Below are positions 17,977 to 27,897 of a DNA stretch of 64,000 bases, piece after piece. Below the pieces are notes generated by a model that saw only the letters and a list, made by a program, of their open reading frames with translations, made no database searches and was not told where the DNA came from. The translations under genes were made by a program, and so were the position numbers. Location of the stretch: NCBI GenBank assembly GCA_017395685.1, contig JAFQOD010000051.1:1-64000 (forward strand), written 5' to 3'. The DNA is from Clostridia bacterium. GTDB taxonomy: Bacteria > Bacillota > Clostridia > Christensenellales > Aristaeellaceae. Each line of letters starts with the position of its first letter. The first letter of the stretch is position 1.

Positions 17977-19542
17977 ATGAGCAAGCTGAGTCTGGATTAC
18001 CTGGGCATCATCAATCCTTCCGAACTTTACCGGAACCTGACCCCCGCACAGCTGACCGAGCATGCCCTTCGCCGCGGTGAAGGCACGCTGAGCAACACCG
18101 GTGCTCTGGTGGTCAAGACCGGCAAATATACCGGCCGCAGCGCCAATGATAAGTTTATCGTGGATACTCCTTCTGTTCATGATGAAATCGCCTGGGGCAA
18201 GGTAAACCGTCCCATTACCAAGGAAAAGTATGACGCTATTTACAATAAGGTTGTCGCCTATCTGCAGAATCGTGAAATCTTCGTTTTTGACGGATTTGCC
18301 GGCGCTGATGAAAAGTATATGAAGGGCTTCCGCATTGTAAATGAACTGGCCAGCCAGAATCTGTTTATCCATCAGCTGCTGCGCCGTCCCACCAAGGAAC
18401 AGCTTGATAATTTCACTGCTGATTTCACTATTATTGCTGCCCCCGGCTTCAAGTGCATTCCCGAAATCGACGGCACCCGCTCTGAAGCTGCTATCCTTGT
18501 AAACTATGAGGAAAAGATGGTTGTGATCTGCGGTTCCCAGTATGCCGGCGAAATCAAGAAGAGCGTATTCTCCGTAATGAACTATATCCTGCCCAAGATG
18601 GGCGTGTTCCCCATGCATTGCTCTGCCAATATTGGCAAGGATGGCGACAGCGCCGTTTTCTTTGGTCTTTCCGGCACCGGCAAGACCACCCTCTCTGCCG
18701 ATCCCAACCGCATGCTGATCGGCGATGACGAACATGGCTGGGCTGATGATTCCGTGTTTAACTTCGAAGGCGGCTGCTATGCCAAGTGCATCAATCTGTC
18801 TGCCGAAAAGGAACCTGATATCTACAACGCCATCAAGTTCGGTGCTCTGGTTGAAAACGTAGTAATGGATCCCGAAACCCGTGAATTCGATTTTGACGAT
18901 GCTTCCCTGGCCGAAAACAGCCGCGTTGGCTATCCTGTGGAATACATCAACAACGCCAAGCTGGATGGCGTCGGCACCACCCCCAAGACCGTTATCTTCC
19001 TGACCGCTGATGCTTACGGCGTGCTGCCTCCCATCTCCAAGCTGGATAAGAATCAGGCTATGTATTATTTCGTCTCCGGCTTCACTTCCAAGCTGGCTGG
19101 CACCGAAATCGGCATCACTTCTCCTGTGCCCACCTTCTCCACCTGCTTTGGCGAGCCCTTCCTGCCTCTGGATCCTTCTGTATACGCTGCCATGCTGGCT
19201 GAAAAGATCGAAAAATCCGGCGCCAATGTTTACCTGGTCAATACCGGCTGGAATGGAACCGGCAAGCGCATGAAGCTCTCCTATACCCGCGCCATGGTTA
19301 CCGCCGCCCTGAACGGCAGCCTGGAAAATGCTGAATTCGTGAAGGATCCCTTCTTCGGCGTTTCTGTGCCCACCACTTGCGAAGGCGTTCCCTCTGAACT
19401 GATGATTCCCGAAAACACCTGGGAAGATAAGGAAGCCTATGCTGCCAAGGCCAAGGAGTTGGCCAAGAGCTTCGTGGAAAACTTCAAGAAGTATACCCAC
19501 ATGAGCGAAGAAGTGGTTGCTGCCGGCCCTAAGGCTGAATAA
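17977..19542 (+). CDS. pckA: ATP-dependent phosphoenolpyruvate carboxykinase
   Basis: Interconverts oxaloacetate and phosphoenolpyruvate with ATP/ADP; in anaerobes it often runs toward oxaloacetate, capturing CO2 and making ATP. The 521-residue protein is full length. The kinase 1a loop GLSGTGKTTLSADP and the metal motif IGDDEHGW lie around residues 230-255, and the RSANDKF-type substrate loop near residue 50. The gene has a strong TAGGAGGCC ribosome site and clearly more C/G-ending and 'preferred' codons (GCC, ATC, AAG, CTG) than its neighbours, as expected for a very highly expressed enzyme. It is monocistronic, with its own terminator. Confidence 0.97.
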   Translation: MSKLSLDYLGIINPSELYRNLTPAQLTEHALRRGEGTLSNTGALVVKTGKYTGRSANDKFIVDTPSVHDEIAWGKVNRPITKEKYDAIYNKVVAYLQNREIFVFDGFAGADEKYMKGFRIVNELASQNLFIHQLLRRPTKEQLDNFTADFTIIAAPGFKCIPEIDGTRSEAAILVNYEEKMVVICGSQYAGEIKKSVFSVMNYILPKMGVFPMHCSANIGKDGDSAVFFGLSGTGKTTLSADPNRMLIGDDEHGWADDSVFNFEGGCYAKCINLSAEKEPDIYNAIKFGALVENVVMDPETREFDFDDASLAENSRVGYPVEYINNAKLDGVGTTPKTVIFLTADAYGVLPPISKLDKNQAMYYFVSGFTSKLAGTEIGITSPVPTFSTCFGEPFLPLDPSVYAAMLAEKIEKSGANVYLVNTGWNGTGKRMKLSYTRAMVTAALNGSLENAEFVKDPFFGVSVPTTCEGVPSELMIPENTWEDKEAYAAKAKELAKSFVENFKKYTHMSEEVVAAGPKAE

Positions 19543-19556
19543 GGAAACTTATATTT

Positions 19557-19590
19557 CGCCCCGTCCGCTAAGGATGGGGCGATTTTCTTT
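19557..19590 (+). terminator. pckA terminator
   Basis: Hairpin CGCCCCGTCC / GGATGGGGCG with a GCTAA loop, followed by a T-rich tail. Confidence 0.8.
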
Positions 19591-19605
19591 ATTGTTGTAA
19601 TACGA

Positions 19606-19634
19606 TTGACAAATAAATTTTCAAACACTAAAAT
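19606..19634 (+). promoter_or_regulatory. promoter of polysaccharide deacetylase gene
   Basis: TTGACA (19606-19611), 17-bp spacer, TAAAAT (19629-19634), 35 bp before the start codon. Confidence 0.7.
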
Positions 19635-19669
19635 AAGATTACATGATATTGTGAAAGGGGAAATATGGC

Positions 19670-20509
19670 ATGCCTGAAATATACCTTCTGTTTCCCGAAG
19701 GAAAATGTAAAGCGCTGACACTCAGTTATGATGACGGGGTGGAGCAGGATGTGCGTCTGATGCAGATTCTTGATCAACATGGATTGAAATGCACATTCAA
19801 TATCAACAGTAATTTATATGCACCCGAGGGAACGAAATACCCGGAAGGACAAGTCCACCGCCGTATGACTAAATCGCAGGTCATGGCACTATATCCTGAT
19901 TCCGGTCATGAAATCGCCGTACATGCTGCACAGCATGCGGATCTGACCGCAATTCCATCTTCTTCTGTTGTGTGGGAAGTGATCAAGGATAAGCAGCAGC
20001 TTGAAACCCAGTTTGGGCGTATTATTCGCGGCATGGCTTATCCCTTTGGCAGGTTTTCCGATGATGTGGTCAGTGCATTGCGCAGCTGCGGCATTGCTTA
20101 TGCCCGCACGGTTCATTCTACCTGTCAATTTGATATACCCATCGATTGGCTTCGTCTTCCTGCTACCTGCCATCACAATCATCCTCAACTGATGGATCTG
20201 GCCCGGCGTTTCGCTGAGCAGAAACCTGTTTTTCAGCCCTGGCTCTTTTATTTATGGGGGCACAGCTATGAATTTGAGGCTGATCACAACTGGCATGTAA
20301 TTGAAGAATTTGCTGAATATCTGGGCGGACGAGAGGATATATGGTACGCTACCAATATAGAAATCTATGATTATGTAGAGGCATGGCGCAGCCTGATTAC
20401 CAGCGCTGACGGATTGAGGATCTATAATCCTACCTGCAAGAAATTATGGATTCGCTGGCATCAAAAGGTATATACCATTGAGCCGGGCCAGGAAATTAAA
20501 ATGCAATAA
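19670..20509 (+). CDS. polysaccharide deacetylase (CE4/NodB-fold) family protein
   Basis: NodB-fold protein of 279 residues. The metal-site motif 1 appears as LSYDDG near residue 20, motif 2 as HAAQH near residue 84 and an arginine/proline motif as YPFGRF near residue 124. A SYDDG instead of TFDDG variant occurs in cytoplasmic members. No signal peptide or membrane anchor, so wall chitin or peptidoglycan is not an obvious substrate; a cytoplasmic sugar or uncharacterised amide is as likely. The C-terminal 45 residues form a small beta-like extension. The gene stands alone between its own promoter and a shared terminator. Confidence 0.8.
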   Translation: MPEIYLLFPEGKCKALTLSYDDGVEQDVRLMQILDQHGLKCTFNINSNLYAPEGTKYPEGQVHRRMTKSQVMALYPDSGHEIAVHAAQHADLTAIPSSSVVWEVIKDKQQLETQFGRIIRGMAYPFGRFSDDVVSALRSCGIAYARTVHSTCQFDIPIDWLRLPATCHHNHPQLMDLARRFAEQKPVFQPWLFYLWGHSYEFEADHNWHVIEEFAEYLGGREDIWYATNIEIYDYVEAWRSLITSADGLRIYNPTCKKLWIRWHQKVYTIEPGQEIKMQ

Positions 20510-20510
20510 G

Positions 20511-20541
20511 AAAAAGGGACGTTTCTAAAACGTCCCTTTTC
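20511..20541 (+). terminator. bidirectional terminator between deacetylase and topB
   Basis: AAAAGGGACGTTT / AACGTCCCTTTT with a CTAA loop; T runs on both strands serve both convergent genes. Confidence 0.8.
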
Positions 20542-20567
20542 CATACCATATTCTACGATAAATCATT

Positions 20568-22709
20568 CTATTTCTTCTGGTAGCTAATCAATTGCTGTAC
20601 AGACGGTGATTGAGCATTATTGGGGGTAAAGCTTATGAAGCCGTCTTTCATTTCAATGATACCGGTAGATCCCTTTACTTGGCCTTTTTCAAGAATCAGC
20701 CCTGCCAGTTTTGCATTCAATGCAGGTCCGCCGCCGCGGGTCAGGCAATCCTTCCATAGCGTGAAATGACATCCGTCCCGCCAGGCGCTGCAGCCAAAAG
20801 CTTTCGAATTCTCCTGAACTGGTTTTCCGCACATAGGGCATTTCGCACCCGGTAAGACGGTGGTAGATGCATTTTTTTTGCCGTTTTTTCCGCGTCTGCG
20901 CATTTCTTCCGGGAAGGAAGCTTCTATTTTGGTTTCTTTTGCAAAATCAATGAGGAATGTTGTAAGATTACGGATTCCCTGCATGAAGCGATCGGCATCT
21001 CCTTGGTTTTTTGCGATCTTATCCAAGGCTAATTCCCATTTTCCGGTGGTTTCTGGGGAGGCAATTTCCTGCGGGGCAATTCCGATGAGGGATACCCCCT
21101 TTTCTGTTGCATTGATTGCTTTACCGCGCCTGGCTGCATACCCGACCTGAATCAACCGTTCAATGATGGCCGCTCTGGTTGCGGGCGTTCCAAGGCCGGA
21201 TCCTTTCATTTGCTCCCTCAGCTGTTCATCCTCCAGATCCCTTCCGGCATTCTCCATTGCTGCAAGAAGCGATGCATCAGTATGAGGAAGCGGCGGTTTT
21301 GTGGCATCCTTTTTCACAGAGGCTTTTGCAACCATCCTGCCGTCGCCTTCCAACAGGTTCGGAAGTGTTTCATCATCCTTTTCTTCGGTGGGATATACAT
21401 CCCTCCAGCCATTTTGTCGAATTACTTTGCCAGAAGTTTTGAAGGCATGGCCTTCGGATATGGTAATCACTTTGATCGCATTATACTCGTAGGCAGGATA
21501 GAAAACGGAAATGCTTCTTCTGGCAATCATATCGAAAAGCTTTGCCGCATCCGGGGGAAGTTTTTCCAATGGTGCAGTTTGAGGGGTGGGGATGATTGCA
21601 TGATGATCGGATACCTTTGCATTATCCACGATGCGTTTGGAAATGGGCAATCTGCCGTCTTCCTTAAAAGGGATATTTTCAACATATTCCTGATAGGCTT
21701 TCGGAAGCTTTTGCAGCGTTTGCTTTACTCTGGGGACCATATCGAGGGGAAGATAGCGGCTGTCTGTGCGGGGATAGGTGATAGCCTTCCATTTTTCGTA
21801 AAGCTCCTGTGCCACCTTCAGTGTCTTATCTGCTGTGAAACCCAGTTTTCTGTTCGCCTCACGCTGCAGGGAAGTCAAATCGTATAATTGTGGGGAGAGC
21901 TCTTTTTTTATTTCGGATGTTATGCTTCTTATCCGTGCCGGCTTCCCCTTTATTGCTTTTACAATCTGATCGGCCGTCTCTTTATCGGGAATCCGCGCCG
22001 ATTTTTTTTCATCGTCTGCCTTTTCATTGAACCATTGGCCGCTGTAATCACCAAAATTGGCAGTGACCGTGTAATAGTCTTCCGGCTTGAAATTGGCAAT
22101 TTCATGATAACGCTTCACTAAAATAGCAAGCGTTGGTGTTTGAACACGCCCAATAGACAGCAGCGCATCAAACCGGAGGGTAAATGCCCGGCTTGCATTC
22201 ATTCCTACAAGCCAATCTGCCTGGGCTCGGCATTGGGCGCTGCGATAAAGCCCGTCATATTCCAGGGAGGACTTGAGAGAAGCGAAACCTTCACGGATGG
22301 CTTCGTCCGTCATGGAGGAAATCCACAGCCTGTCCACGGGTTTTTTGCATTTCGCCTGATGATAGATTAGACGGAAGATCAATTCCCCCTCACGCCCGGC
22401 ATCAGTGGCACAGATAATCTTTTCTGTATCTGGTGCATTGATCAGCTTTTTAATGATTGTATATTGGGATCTTGTTTTCGATATTACTTTCGTGGGAATA
22501 TTTTCGGGAAGAATTGGCAGATCATTCATCCGCCATTTTTTATAGTTATCGTTGATTTCATCTGGCTCGCAGAGGGTGACCAAATGGCCAATAGCCCATG
22601 TGACGATATAGTTTTCACCCTGCAAAAAGCCCTCATCTTTTTTGGTGCATTTCAATACCCGCCCTATATCCCGGCCTACGCTTGGCTTTTCGGCAACGAC
22701 AACGATCAT
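20568..22709 (-). CDS. topB: DNA topoisomerase III
   Basis: Type IA topoisomerase that decatenates DNA and relaxes negative supercoils. At 713 residues it has the expected length: TOPRIM domain from the N-terminus (VVVAEKPSVGRDIG, and DAGREGELIFR near residue 102), the catalytic tyrosine in TYPRTDSRYLP near residue 305, and a C-terminal zinc-ribbon domain with CPMCGKP near residue 635. The ATG at 22709 follows GGAGG; the 8-residue upstream extension is unlikely. Length and zinc ribbon match Bacillota TopB. Chromosomal copies and integrative-element copies look alike, but no conjugation genes are nearby. Confidence 0.95.
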   Translation of the reverse strand: MIVVVAEKPSVGRDIGRVLKCTKKDEGFLQGENYIVTWAIGHLVTLCEPDEINDNYKKWRMNDLPILPENIPTKVISKTRSQYTIIKKLINAPDTEKIICATDAGREGELIFRLIYHQAKCKKPVDRLWISSMTDEAIREGFASLKSSLEYDGLYRSAQCRAQADWLVGMNASRAFTLRFDALLSIGRVQTPTLAILVKRYHEIANFKPEDYYTVTANFGDYSGQWFNEKADDEKKSARIPDKETADQIVKAIKGKPARIRSITSEIKKELSPQLYDLTSLQREANRKLGFTADKTLKVAQELYEKWKAITYPRTDSRYLPLDMVPRVKQTLQKLPKAYQEYVENIPFKEDGRLPISKRIVDNAKVSDHHAIIPTPQTAPLEKLPPDAAKLFDMIARRSISVFYPAYEYNAIKVITISEGHAFKTSGKVIRQNGWRDVYPTEEKDDETLPNLLEGDGRMVAKASVKKDATKPPLPHTDASLLAAMENAGRDLEDEQLREQMKGSGLGTPATRAAIIERLIQVGYAARRGKAINATEKGVSLIGIAPQEIASPETTGKWELALDKIAKNQGDADRFMQGIRNLTTFLIDFAKETKIEASFPEEMRRRGKNGKKNASTTVLPGAKCPMCGKPVQENSKAFGCSAWRDGCHFTLWKDCLTRGGGPALNAKLAGLILEKGQVKGSTGIIEMKDGFISFTPNNAQSPSVQQLISYQKK

Positions 22710-22896
22710 GGCCAATCCTCCTTCTTCCAGCATATCATATCACAAATGAAATAAAAAGAAAAGTAAACACATTTTAGATGTAACAAATACAATCAAATTA
22801 ACGAATAAACAGGATTTGCCATGGACAAATTGAAGAAAATATGATACTCTTTGAGTGAAAAAGTATACTTAATTTTTTGATTTGGAGGCAAGGCTG

Positions 22897-25800
22897 ATGC
22901 ACACACGCAACGCCACTAAACAAAAGATAATTACATTATTGCTCTCCCTTATTTTGATGTGTTCCCTTATTCCTGGCGGGCAGGCTGCGGAAACGCTGCG
23001 GTCTGCGCCTTTGACGTATGGTAATACGCAAAACGGGATGGTGCGAGTAAATTTATCCTCTCTTGGGAATCCATCTACGCTGAATCTGACCGTTTATGGA
23101 AGCTATACTGTAAATGGAAAATCGACCAAAAGTATTTCCAGCGGTTCTTCTGTAAAGGTAAATTTCAACAGCAACACCGGCGCCCTTTCTATGACCATGA
23201 ACGGCGTCACTACTGATATGGGAAGCGCATTCAAGCTGCGCCGCCATGAAACAAGTGGAACAAATGGTATCAAGATTGCCCAGGGCAGGGTGCCCTCCAA
23301 TTTGTATCCCGGCGATTTTTATTTTGTTGTACGCGCCTCTGGAAGCGGATATAAACTTTATACCATTGCCTATATCTATATCGAGGATTATCTTTATGGT
23401 GTGCTCCCTTATGAAATGGGCAATTCTTCTGGTCTGGAGGCTTTGAAGGCACAGGCGGTAACTGCCCGTACTTATACCGTACGCGCCATGAGCGCCGCTT
23501 CCTCCAATCTCTATGATGTGGTGGATACCACGTCAGATCAGGTGTATTCCGGTACTCCTTCGGGCAATGCCAATTGTAAAGCTGCTGTTGATGCGACGAA
23601 AGGCATTGTTGCAAAGAACGGCAGCGCCTTTACAGCTACCTATTACACGGCTTCCAATGGCGGCCAGGTAGAGGCGGTTAAAAATGCATGGGGTTCCAAC
23701 ACCTATACCTATCTGCGTGTAAAAGATGATCCTTATGATCTTGCAAATCCTGCCTCCAAAAAGAATTCTTTCTATGTCGCAGCGACTGGCCAACAAAGTA
23801 CCACCGGCCTGCAGACAATCCTGGATAATAAAGCCGCTTCTGCCTTCGGTTCGGGCGCAAAAGTAGTTGGCGTACGGAATATTACGCCCCATACTCCCAA
23901 ATATGCTTCTCCCAGCCGCCTTTATACAAAAATGGATTTTGATGTGACCTACACATTGAATGGGGCGACAAAATACGGCACGATCACTTTCGATATCTTC
24001 AATGAGTTGGAAGTGTACTTTGGCATGAGCATAAACAGCGGGAAGAATGAGCTTTGGTCTGTATCCAAAACGTCTTCCGGATTCACTGTTTATGCCCGCC
24101 GCTATGGTCATGGCGTTGGCATGAGCCAGCGGGGCGCCATGTATATGGCTCAGCTGGGATATACGTATGATCAGATTCTGGCTTTCTATTTCGAAGGCTG
24201 CTCCCGTGTACAGTATACCTTCACCCGCTCCATCCTCAGCGCTGTTGTGGAAGGGCAGGATAGTCAGGAGCAGGTAATCCCTGAAACGCCGGCTGATCTG
24301 GAACAAGCCAAAGATGGAACGGCGCTTGTTATTTTATCTAGCGTAAATGCCACATTGCCCCTTCGTGTATCCACGGCTGTGAATGCCAATGTCATTACCA
24401 ACTTGCCTCATGGAGCAACGGTCACTGTTTATGCTGCTGTCGGAAATGACTGTCTGGTAGGGTATGGCAGTTTAAGGGGATATGTAAGCCGCGCCAATCT
24501 GTCCATCACCGGTGCAATTCCTTCCTCCACAACTGCTACGCCGACAATTCCTGTGGCCTATGCCAAAGTTGTCAATTCCGATGCCCTCAATTTGCGTAGC
24601 AGCGCTTCCAAGAGCGGCTCTGTGCTGACAACCGTCCCCCGAAATACCGTTTTGCCCGTTTTGAGAATGGAAGGGGACTGGGTATACACCCAATATGGTT
24701 TGCGTACCGGCTATGTCTCAAAGGATTATCTGAGCATCAGCCAGAATGATGCTTCCACTGATATTCCCGAAGGCCCCAAGGCATTCATTGTAAACCAGTC
24801 CTGGATGCGGGTTACCGCCAATACCAATGGATATGTGGTGACATCGCTTCCTGCCGGAACGGAAGTCGCTTTGATTTCCAGTGATGGCGCCTGGTCTTTG
24901 GTGCGTTACAATAAGCAAACTGGCTATGTGCAGGCATCCAGTGTAAACCATGTTGGCGGGCAGACTGCCCAGAGCGCTGATGATACTGTTGCCAGTGGTG
25001 AAACCTATGCTATCGTTACCACCAATTCCACCCTGAATCTTCGTTCCGCTCCCAGTAAGGAAGGAACGCTGATGGATGAAATGCCTACCGGCACCCGAAT
25101 TATCGTGGAAAAATACGGTTCTGAATGGTGCACGGTTCGTTTCCGTGGTATCCGTGGCTATGTAATGACCCAGTATATTGCCCTGCAGTCTACCCCTGTT
25201 GCCCCCACTCAGCTGCCCGGCCAGGCTGTGTATCAGGCACGGGTAACTACCGCTCAGGGATCGTTGAATCTGAGAGCGTCTGCTTCAGGCACCGGCAAGG
25301 TTATTGACCAGATTCCTCAGAATACGATTATTACCCTGCAAACCAAGGGCAGCACCTGGTGCCAGACTACCTATAATGGCCGTACCGGGTTCGTTATGAC
25401 CAAATACCTTACCTTTATCAATTCTCCTGCGGTCACCCCTACAAACGCTCCTGCTTCTACGCCTACAGCTGCTCCCGCTGTGCCGCAGCAGTTGTATGCA
25501 CGGGTGACTACTGCATCCGGATCTTTGAATCTTCGGGCAACTGCCGGCGGTATGGTGCTGCGCTCCATCCCTCAGAATGTGGTAATTCCCATTCTTGAAA
25601 GAGGAAATGTATGGTGTAAAACGACATATGGTGGTGTTACTGGCTTTGTAATGACGGAATATCTTACATTCCTTGCTTCTCAACCTACTGCTACTCCGTA
25701 TGTTACTCCCACTGCCCCTCCTGCACAAAATCCCGGCAGCAACAATTCTGTTGTTTATGCCCGCGTTGACACGGTTAGCGGTTCTCTGAATCTGCGTGAA

Positions 25801-27066
25801 TTCCCTGACAGTGATGCGACTGTACTGAGAAATATTCCTCAATACACGATTATTCAGATTCAGGAGCGGGGGAGTGTTTGGTGCAAAACTGCCTATGATG
25901 GCAAGACCGGTTATGTTATGACCAGCTTCCTGACTTTCCTTAGCGGATCTGCTACACAGAAGCCTCTTCCCGTATATACGACCACTCCTGCACCGCAGCC
26001 CACGATGCAGCCCTCCTACAGCAATCAATATGCCAGGGTAACCACTGCCAAGGGCTCTCTGAACCTGCGTTCCCTTCCTTCTGAGGGGGCTATGGTACTG
26101 GACACCATCCCACAATATGCCGTTGTTACCGTATTGCAGAGCAATTCTTCCTGGGCTCAGGTGCTGTATAATGGAAAAACGGGCTACGCGATGACGAAAT
26201 TCCTTACTTTCATCAGTGGCAATCCAGTTGCATCTACTCCTACGCCTACCCCTACAGCGACTCCTGTTCCTTTCCAGCCCCAGACATTGTATGCCAGGGT
26301 TGATACGGCTTCCGGGTCGCTGAACATGAGAAGTGCCGCAGATAAAGATGCAATTGTACTGAAGACCATTCCGCAATATGCTTATGTAACCGTATTAAGC
26401 TGGGGCGGTGAATGGAGCCGTGTTACCTATGGCGCGTATACCGGCTATGTAATGAGCAAATTCTTGACCGGTGTGTCCTCCATTCCGACGCCTACTATAG
26501 CTCCTACTCCGACGAAAGCACCTTCCTATTCCGGATTGGGGGATGGCATGTATGCCAAGATCACCACAGTGGAAGGATCGCTGAATATGCGTTCTGAGCC
26601 TCGTACCGGTTTGAATATCCTTTGCACAATTCCTCAGTACGAAGTGGTGCCTGTCATTACAAAGGGCTCCATCTGGTGCAAGGTGAGCTATAACGGCTAT
26701 TCCGGTTATGTTAAGACGGAATTCCTCACATTCCAAAATACTGGGGAGGGCAGCGGCATTCCTGTTGGCGGTGGTTCTGGGTCTGGCTCTTCTTCCGGTG
26801 GAACCACACAAGCGCAGTATAATGCCATGAGAGACGTCACCATGAAGATGCTGCAGACACCTGTGTTGGGCCAGGTAAAGCCGGGCTATGATACTGTTGT
26901 AAAGCTCTATGTTGGCTGCTCTGGCAATGCAACTGTGGTTGATAACATGAATAGCAATGAATATGTTGTTATCAAGGCAGTTGGGAATGAATGGTGCCAG
27001 GTGCTGTATGAGGATACAACCGGGTATTGCCTGAGGAATAAGTTGGAGTTTGAAACCTATGAATAA
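22897..27066 (+). CDS. exported SpoIID/LytB-domain protein with about eleven SH3 repeats
   Basis: Secreted cell-wall protein of 1,389 residues. A signal peptide (hydrophobic residues 12-27) is followed by a SpoIID/LytB domain (about 150-440) with YLYGVLPYEMG, LKAQAVTARTY, TYYTASNGGQ and GHGVGMSQRGA, the lytic-transglycosylase-type active region; the Glu of LPYEMG corresponds to the SpoIID catalytic Glu. About eleven bacterial SH3 repeats of ~60 residues follow, each with a GSLNLR-like strand and ending GYVMTxxLTF, joined by Pro/Thr linkers; the last is degenerate. SH3 domains bind peptidoglycan. The ATG at 22897 follows TTGGAGGCAAGG. SpoIID domains occur outside sporulation as amidase enhancers, so a vegetative wall role is as likely as engulfment. 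Confidence 0.88.
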   Translation: MHTRNATKQKIITLLLSLILMCSLIPGGQAAETLRSAPLTYGNTQNGMVRVNLSSLGNPSTLNLTVYGSYTVNGKSTKSISSGSSVKVNFNSNTGALSMTMNGVTTDMGSAFKLRRHETSGTNGIKIAQGRVPSNLYPGDFYFVVRASGSGYKLYTIAYIYIEDYLYGVLPYEMGNSSGLEALKAQAVTARTYTVRAMSAASSNLYDVVDTTSDQVYSGTPSGNANCKAAVDATKGIVAKNGSAFTATYYTASNGGQVEAVKNAWGSNTYTYLRVKDDPYDLANPASKKNSFYVAATGQQSTTGLQTILDNKAASAFGSGAKVVGVRNITPHTPKYASPSRLYTKMDFDVTYTLNGATKYGTITFDIFNELEVYFGMSINSGKNELWSVSKTSSGFTVYARRYGHGVGMSQRGAMYMAQLGYTYDQILAFYFEGCSRVQYTFTRSILSAVVEGQDSQEQVIPETPADLEQAKDGTALVILSSVNATLPLRVSTAVNANVITNLPHGATVTVYAAVGNDCLVGYGSLRGYVSRANLSITGAIPSSTTATPTIPVAYAKVVNSDALNLRSSASKSGSVLTTVPRNTVLPVLRMEGDWVYTQYGLRTGYVSKDYLSISQNDASTDIPEGPKAFIVNQSWMRVTANTNGYVVTSLPAGTEVALISSDGAWSLVRYNKQTGYVQASSVNHVGGQTAQSADDTVASGETYAIVTTNSTLNLRSAPSKEGTLMDEMPTGTRIIVEKYGSEWCTVRFRGIRGYVMTQYIALQSTPVAPTQLPGQAVYQARVTTAQGSLNLRASASGTGKVIDQIPQNTIITLQTKGSTWCQTTYNGRTGFVMTKYLTFINSPAVTPTNAPASTPTAAPAVPQQLYARVTTASGSLNLRATAGGMVLRSIPQNVVIPILERGNVWCKTTYGGVTGFVMTEYLTFLASQPTATPYVTPTAPPAQNPGSNNSVVYARVDTVSGSLNLREFPDSDATVLRNIPQYTIIQIQERGSVWCKTAYDGKTGYVMTSFLTFLSGSATQKPLPVYTTTPAPQPTMQPSYSNQYARVTTAKGSLNLRSLPSEGAMVLDTIPQYAVVTVLQSNSSWAQVLYNGKTGYAMTKFLTFISGNPVASTPTPTPTATPVPFQPQTLYARVDTASGSLNMRSAADKDAIVLKTIPQYAYVTVLSWGGEWSRVTYGAYTGYVMSKFLTGVSSIPTPTIAPTPTKAPSYSGLGDGMYAKITTVEGSLNMRSEPRTGLNILCTIPQYEVVPVITKGSIWCKVSYNGYSGYVKTEFLTFQNTGEGSGIPVGGGSGSGSSSGGTTQAQYNAMRDVTMKMLQTPVLGQVKPGYDTVVKLYVGCSGNATVVDNMNSNEYVVIKAVGNEWCQVLYEDTTGYCLRNKLEFETYE

Positions 27067-27808
27067 TCCTTCTGATTTTCTGATGCCGGGGGAGAGGCTG
27101 GATGATCTGCAGCTATGCGGTATGCGGATCATCCAGTCCCCCAATGCATTCCGCTTCAGTATGGATTCCGTCTTGCTGGCAGATTTTGCACGGGTCAGAG
27201 ATGGTATGAAGGTTTGCGATCTGGGAACAGGTACGGGAATACTGCCTCTTCTGCTTTACGGAAGGGCCCAGCGTATCACATGCGACGCAGTTGAAATACA
27301 AAAGGATGCCGCAGAAAGAGCGCAAAGAACCATGCGTCTCAATGAAGTGGATCATCGTATTTGGGTTTATTGCCAGGATCTGAGAAATGTGCGGCAATTT
27401 CTGCCTCATGGGAAATATGATCTTGTGATCTGCAATCCACCTTATACACCGGAAAAATCTGCATTACTCAGCCCAAATCCCGCCTTGAGCACTGCCCGGC
27501 AGGAAACTGATTGCACGCTGGATGATATTGCAGCGGCCGCTGCATGGCTTTTAAAAAGCCGTTCACGCTTTGTGTTGATGCTGCCTACGGCCCGTCTTGC
27601 TGAAGCTTTTGAAACACTAAGGCAACACAGGCTGGAACCGAAGCGGCTCCGATTCGTACATGCGACAGAAAAACGTCCTGCAAGGCTGGCATTGATTGAG
27701 GCCATGCTGGACGTGCACTCCGGATTAATCGTTGAAAGTCCCCTGATTGTTAAAGATGATGAAGGAAACGATACAGAGGAAGTAAAGCAGATCTATCATC
27801 AGATTTGA
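27059..27808 (+). CDS. TrmN6-type tRNA adenine-N6 methyltransferase
   Basis: Class I SAM-dependent methyltransferase of 249 residues, closest to TrmN6/YabB, which methylates A37 of tRNA1-Val in Escherichia coli. The SAM motif is CDLGTGTGILPLLL near residue 50 and the amino-methylase motif is NPPYTP near residue 125, the signature of N6-adenine methylation. Its start overlaps the last 8 nt of the SpoIID-SH3 gene, with GGAG 10 nt upstream, so the two are translated from one message. A strong terminator follows. The exact tRNA target in Bacillota is not settled. Confidence 0.87.
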   Translation: MNNPSDFLMPGERLDDLQLCGMRIIQSPNAFRFSMDSVLLADFARVRDGMKVCDLGTGTGILPLLLYGRAQRITCDAVEIQKDAAERAQRTMRLNEVDHRIWVYCQDLRNVRQFLPHGKYDLVICNPPYTPEKSALLSPNPALSTARQETDCTLDDIAAAAAWLLKSRSRFVLMLPTARLAEAFETLRQHRLEPKRLRFVHATEKRPARLALIEAMLDVHSGLIVESPLIVKDDEGNDTEEVKQIYHQI

Positions 27809-27818
27809 TTCACAATGA

Positions 27819-27850
27819 TGCCGTCTTATGTGAGACGGCATTTTTTTCTT
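27819..27850 (+). terminator. terminator after TrmN6 gene
   Basis: Perfect 8-bp hairpin TGCCGTCT / AGACGGCA followed by T7. Confidence 0.85.
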
Positions 27851-27897
27851 GCATCCATCCTGTCAGGCTGCTATAATCATCTGGAGGAGTGAGGAAC

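Noticed and set aside
25285-26376. A 363-codon minus-strand frame opposite the SH3 repeats
   Set aside because: It is a repetitive antisense shadow of the SpoIID-SH3 gene, with Cys/Arg/Gly-rich noise and no ribosome site or motifs.
24991-26750. Regular ~190-bp repeats considered as CRISPR or tandem DNA repeats
   Set aside because: The periodicity is codon-level repetition of SH3 domains within one long open frame; spacers and palindromic repeats are absent.
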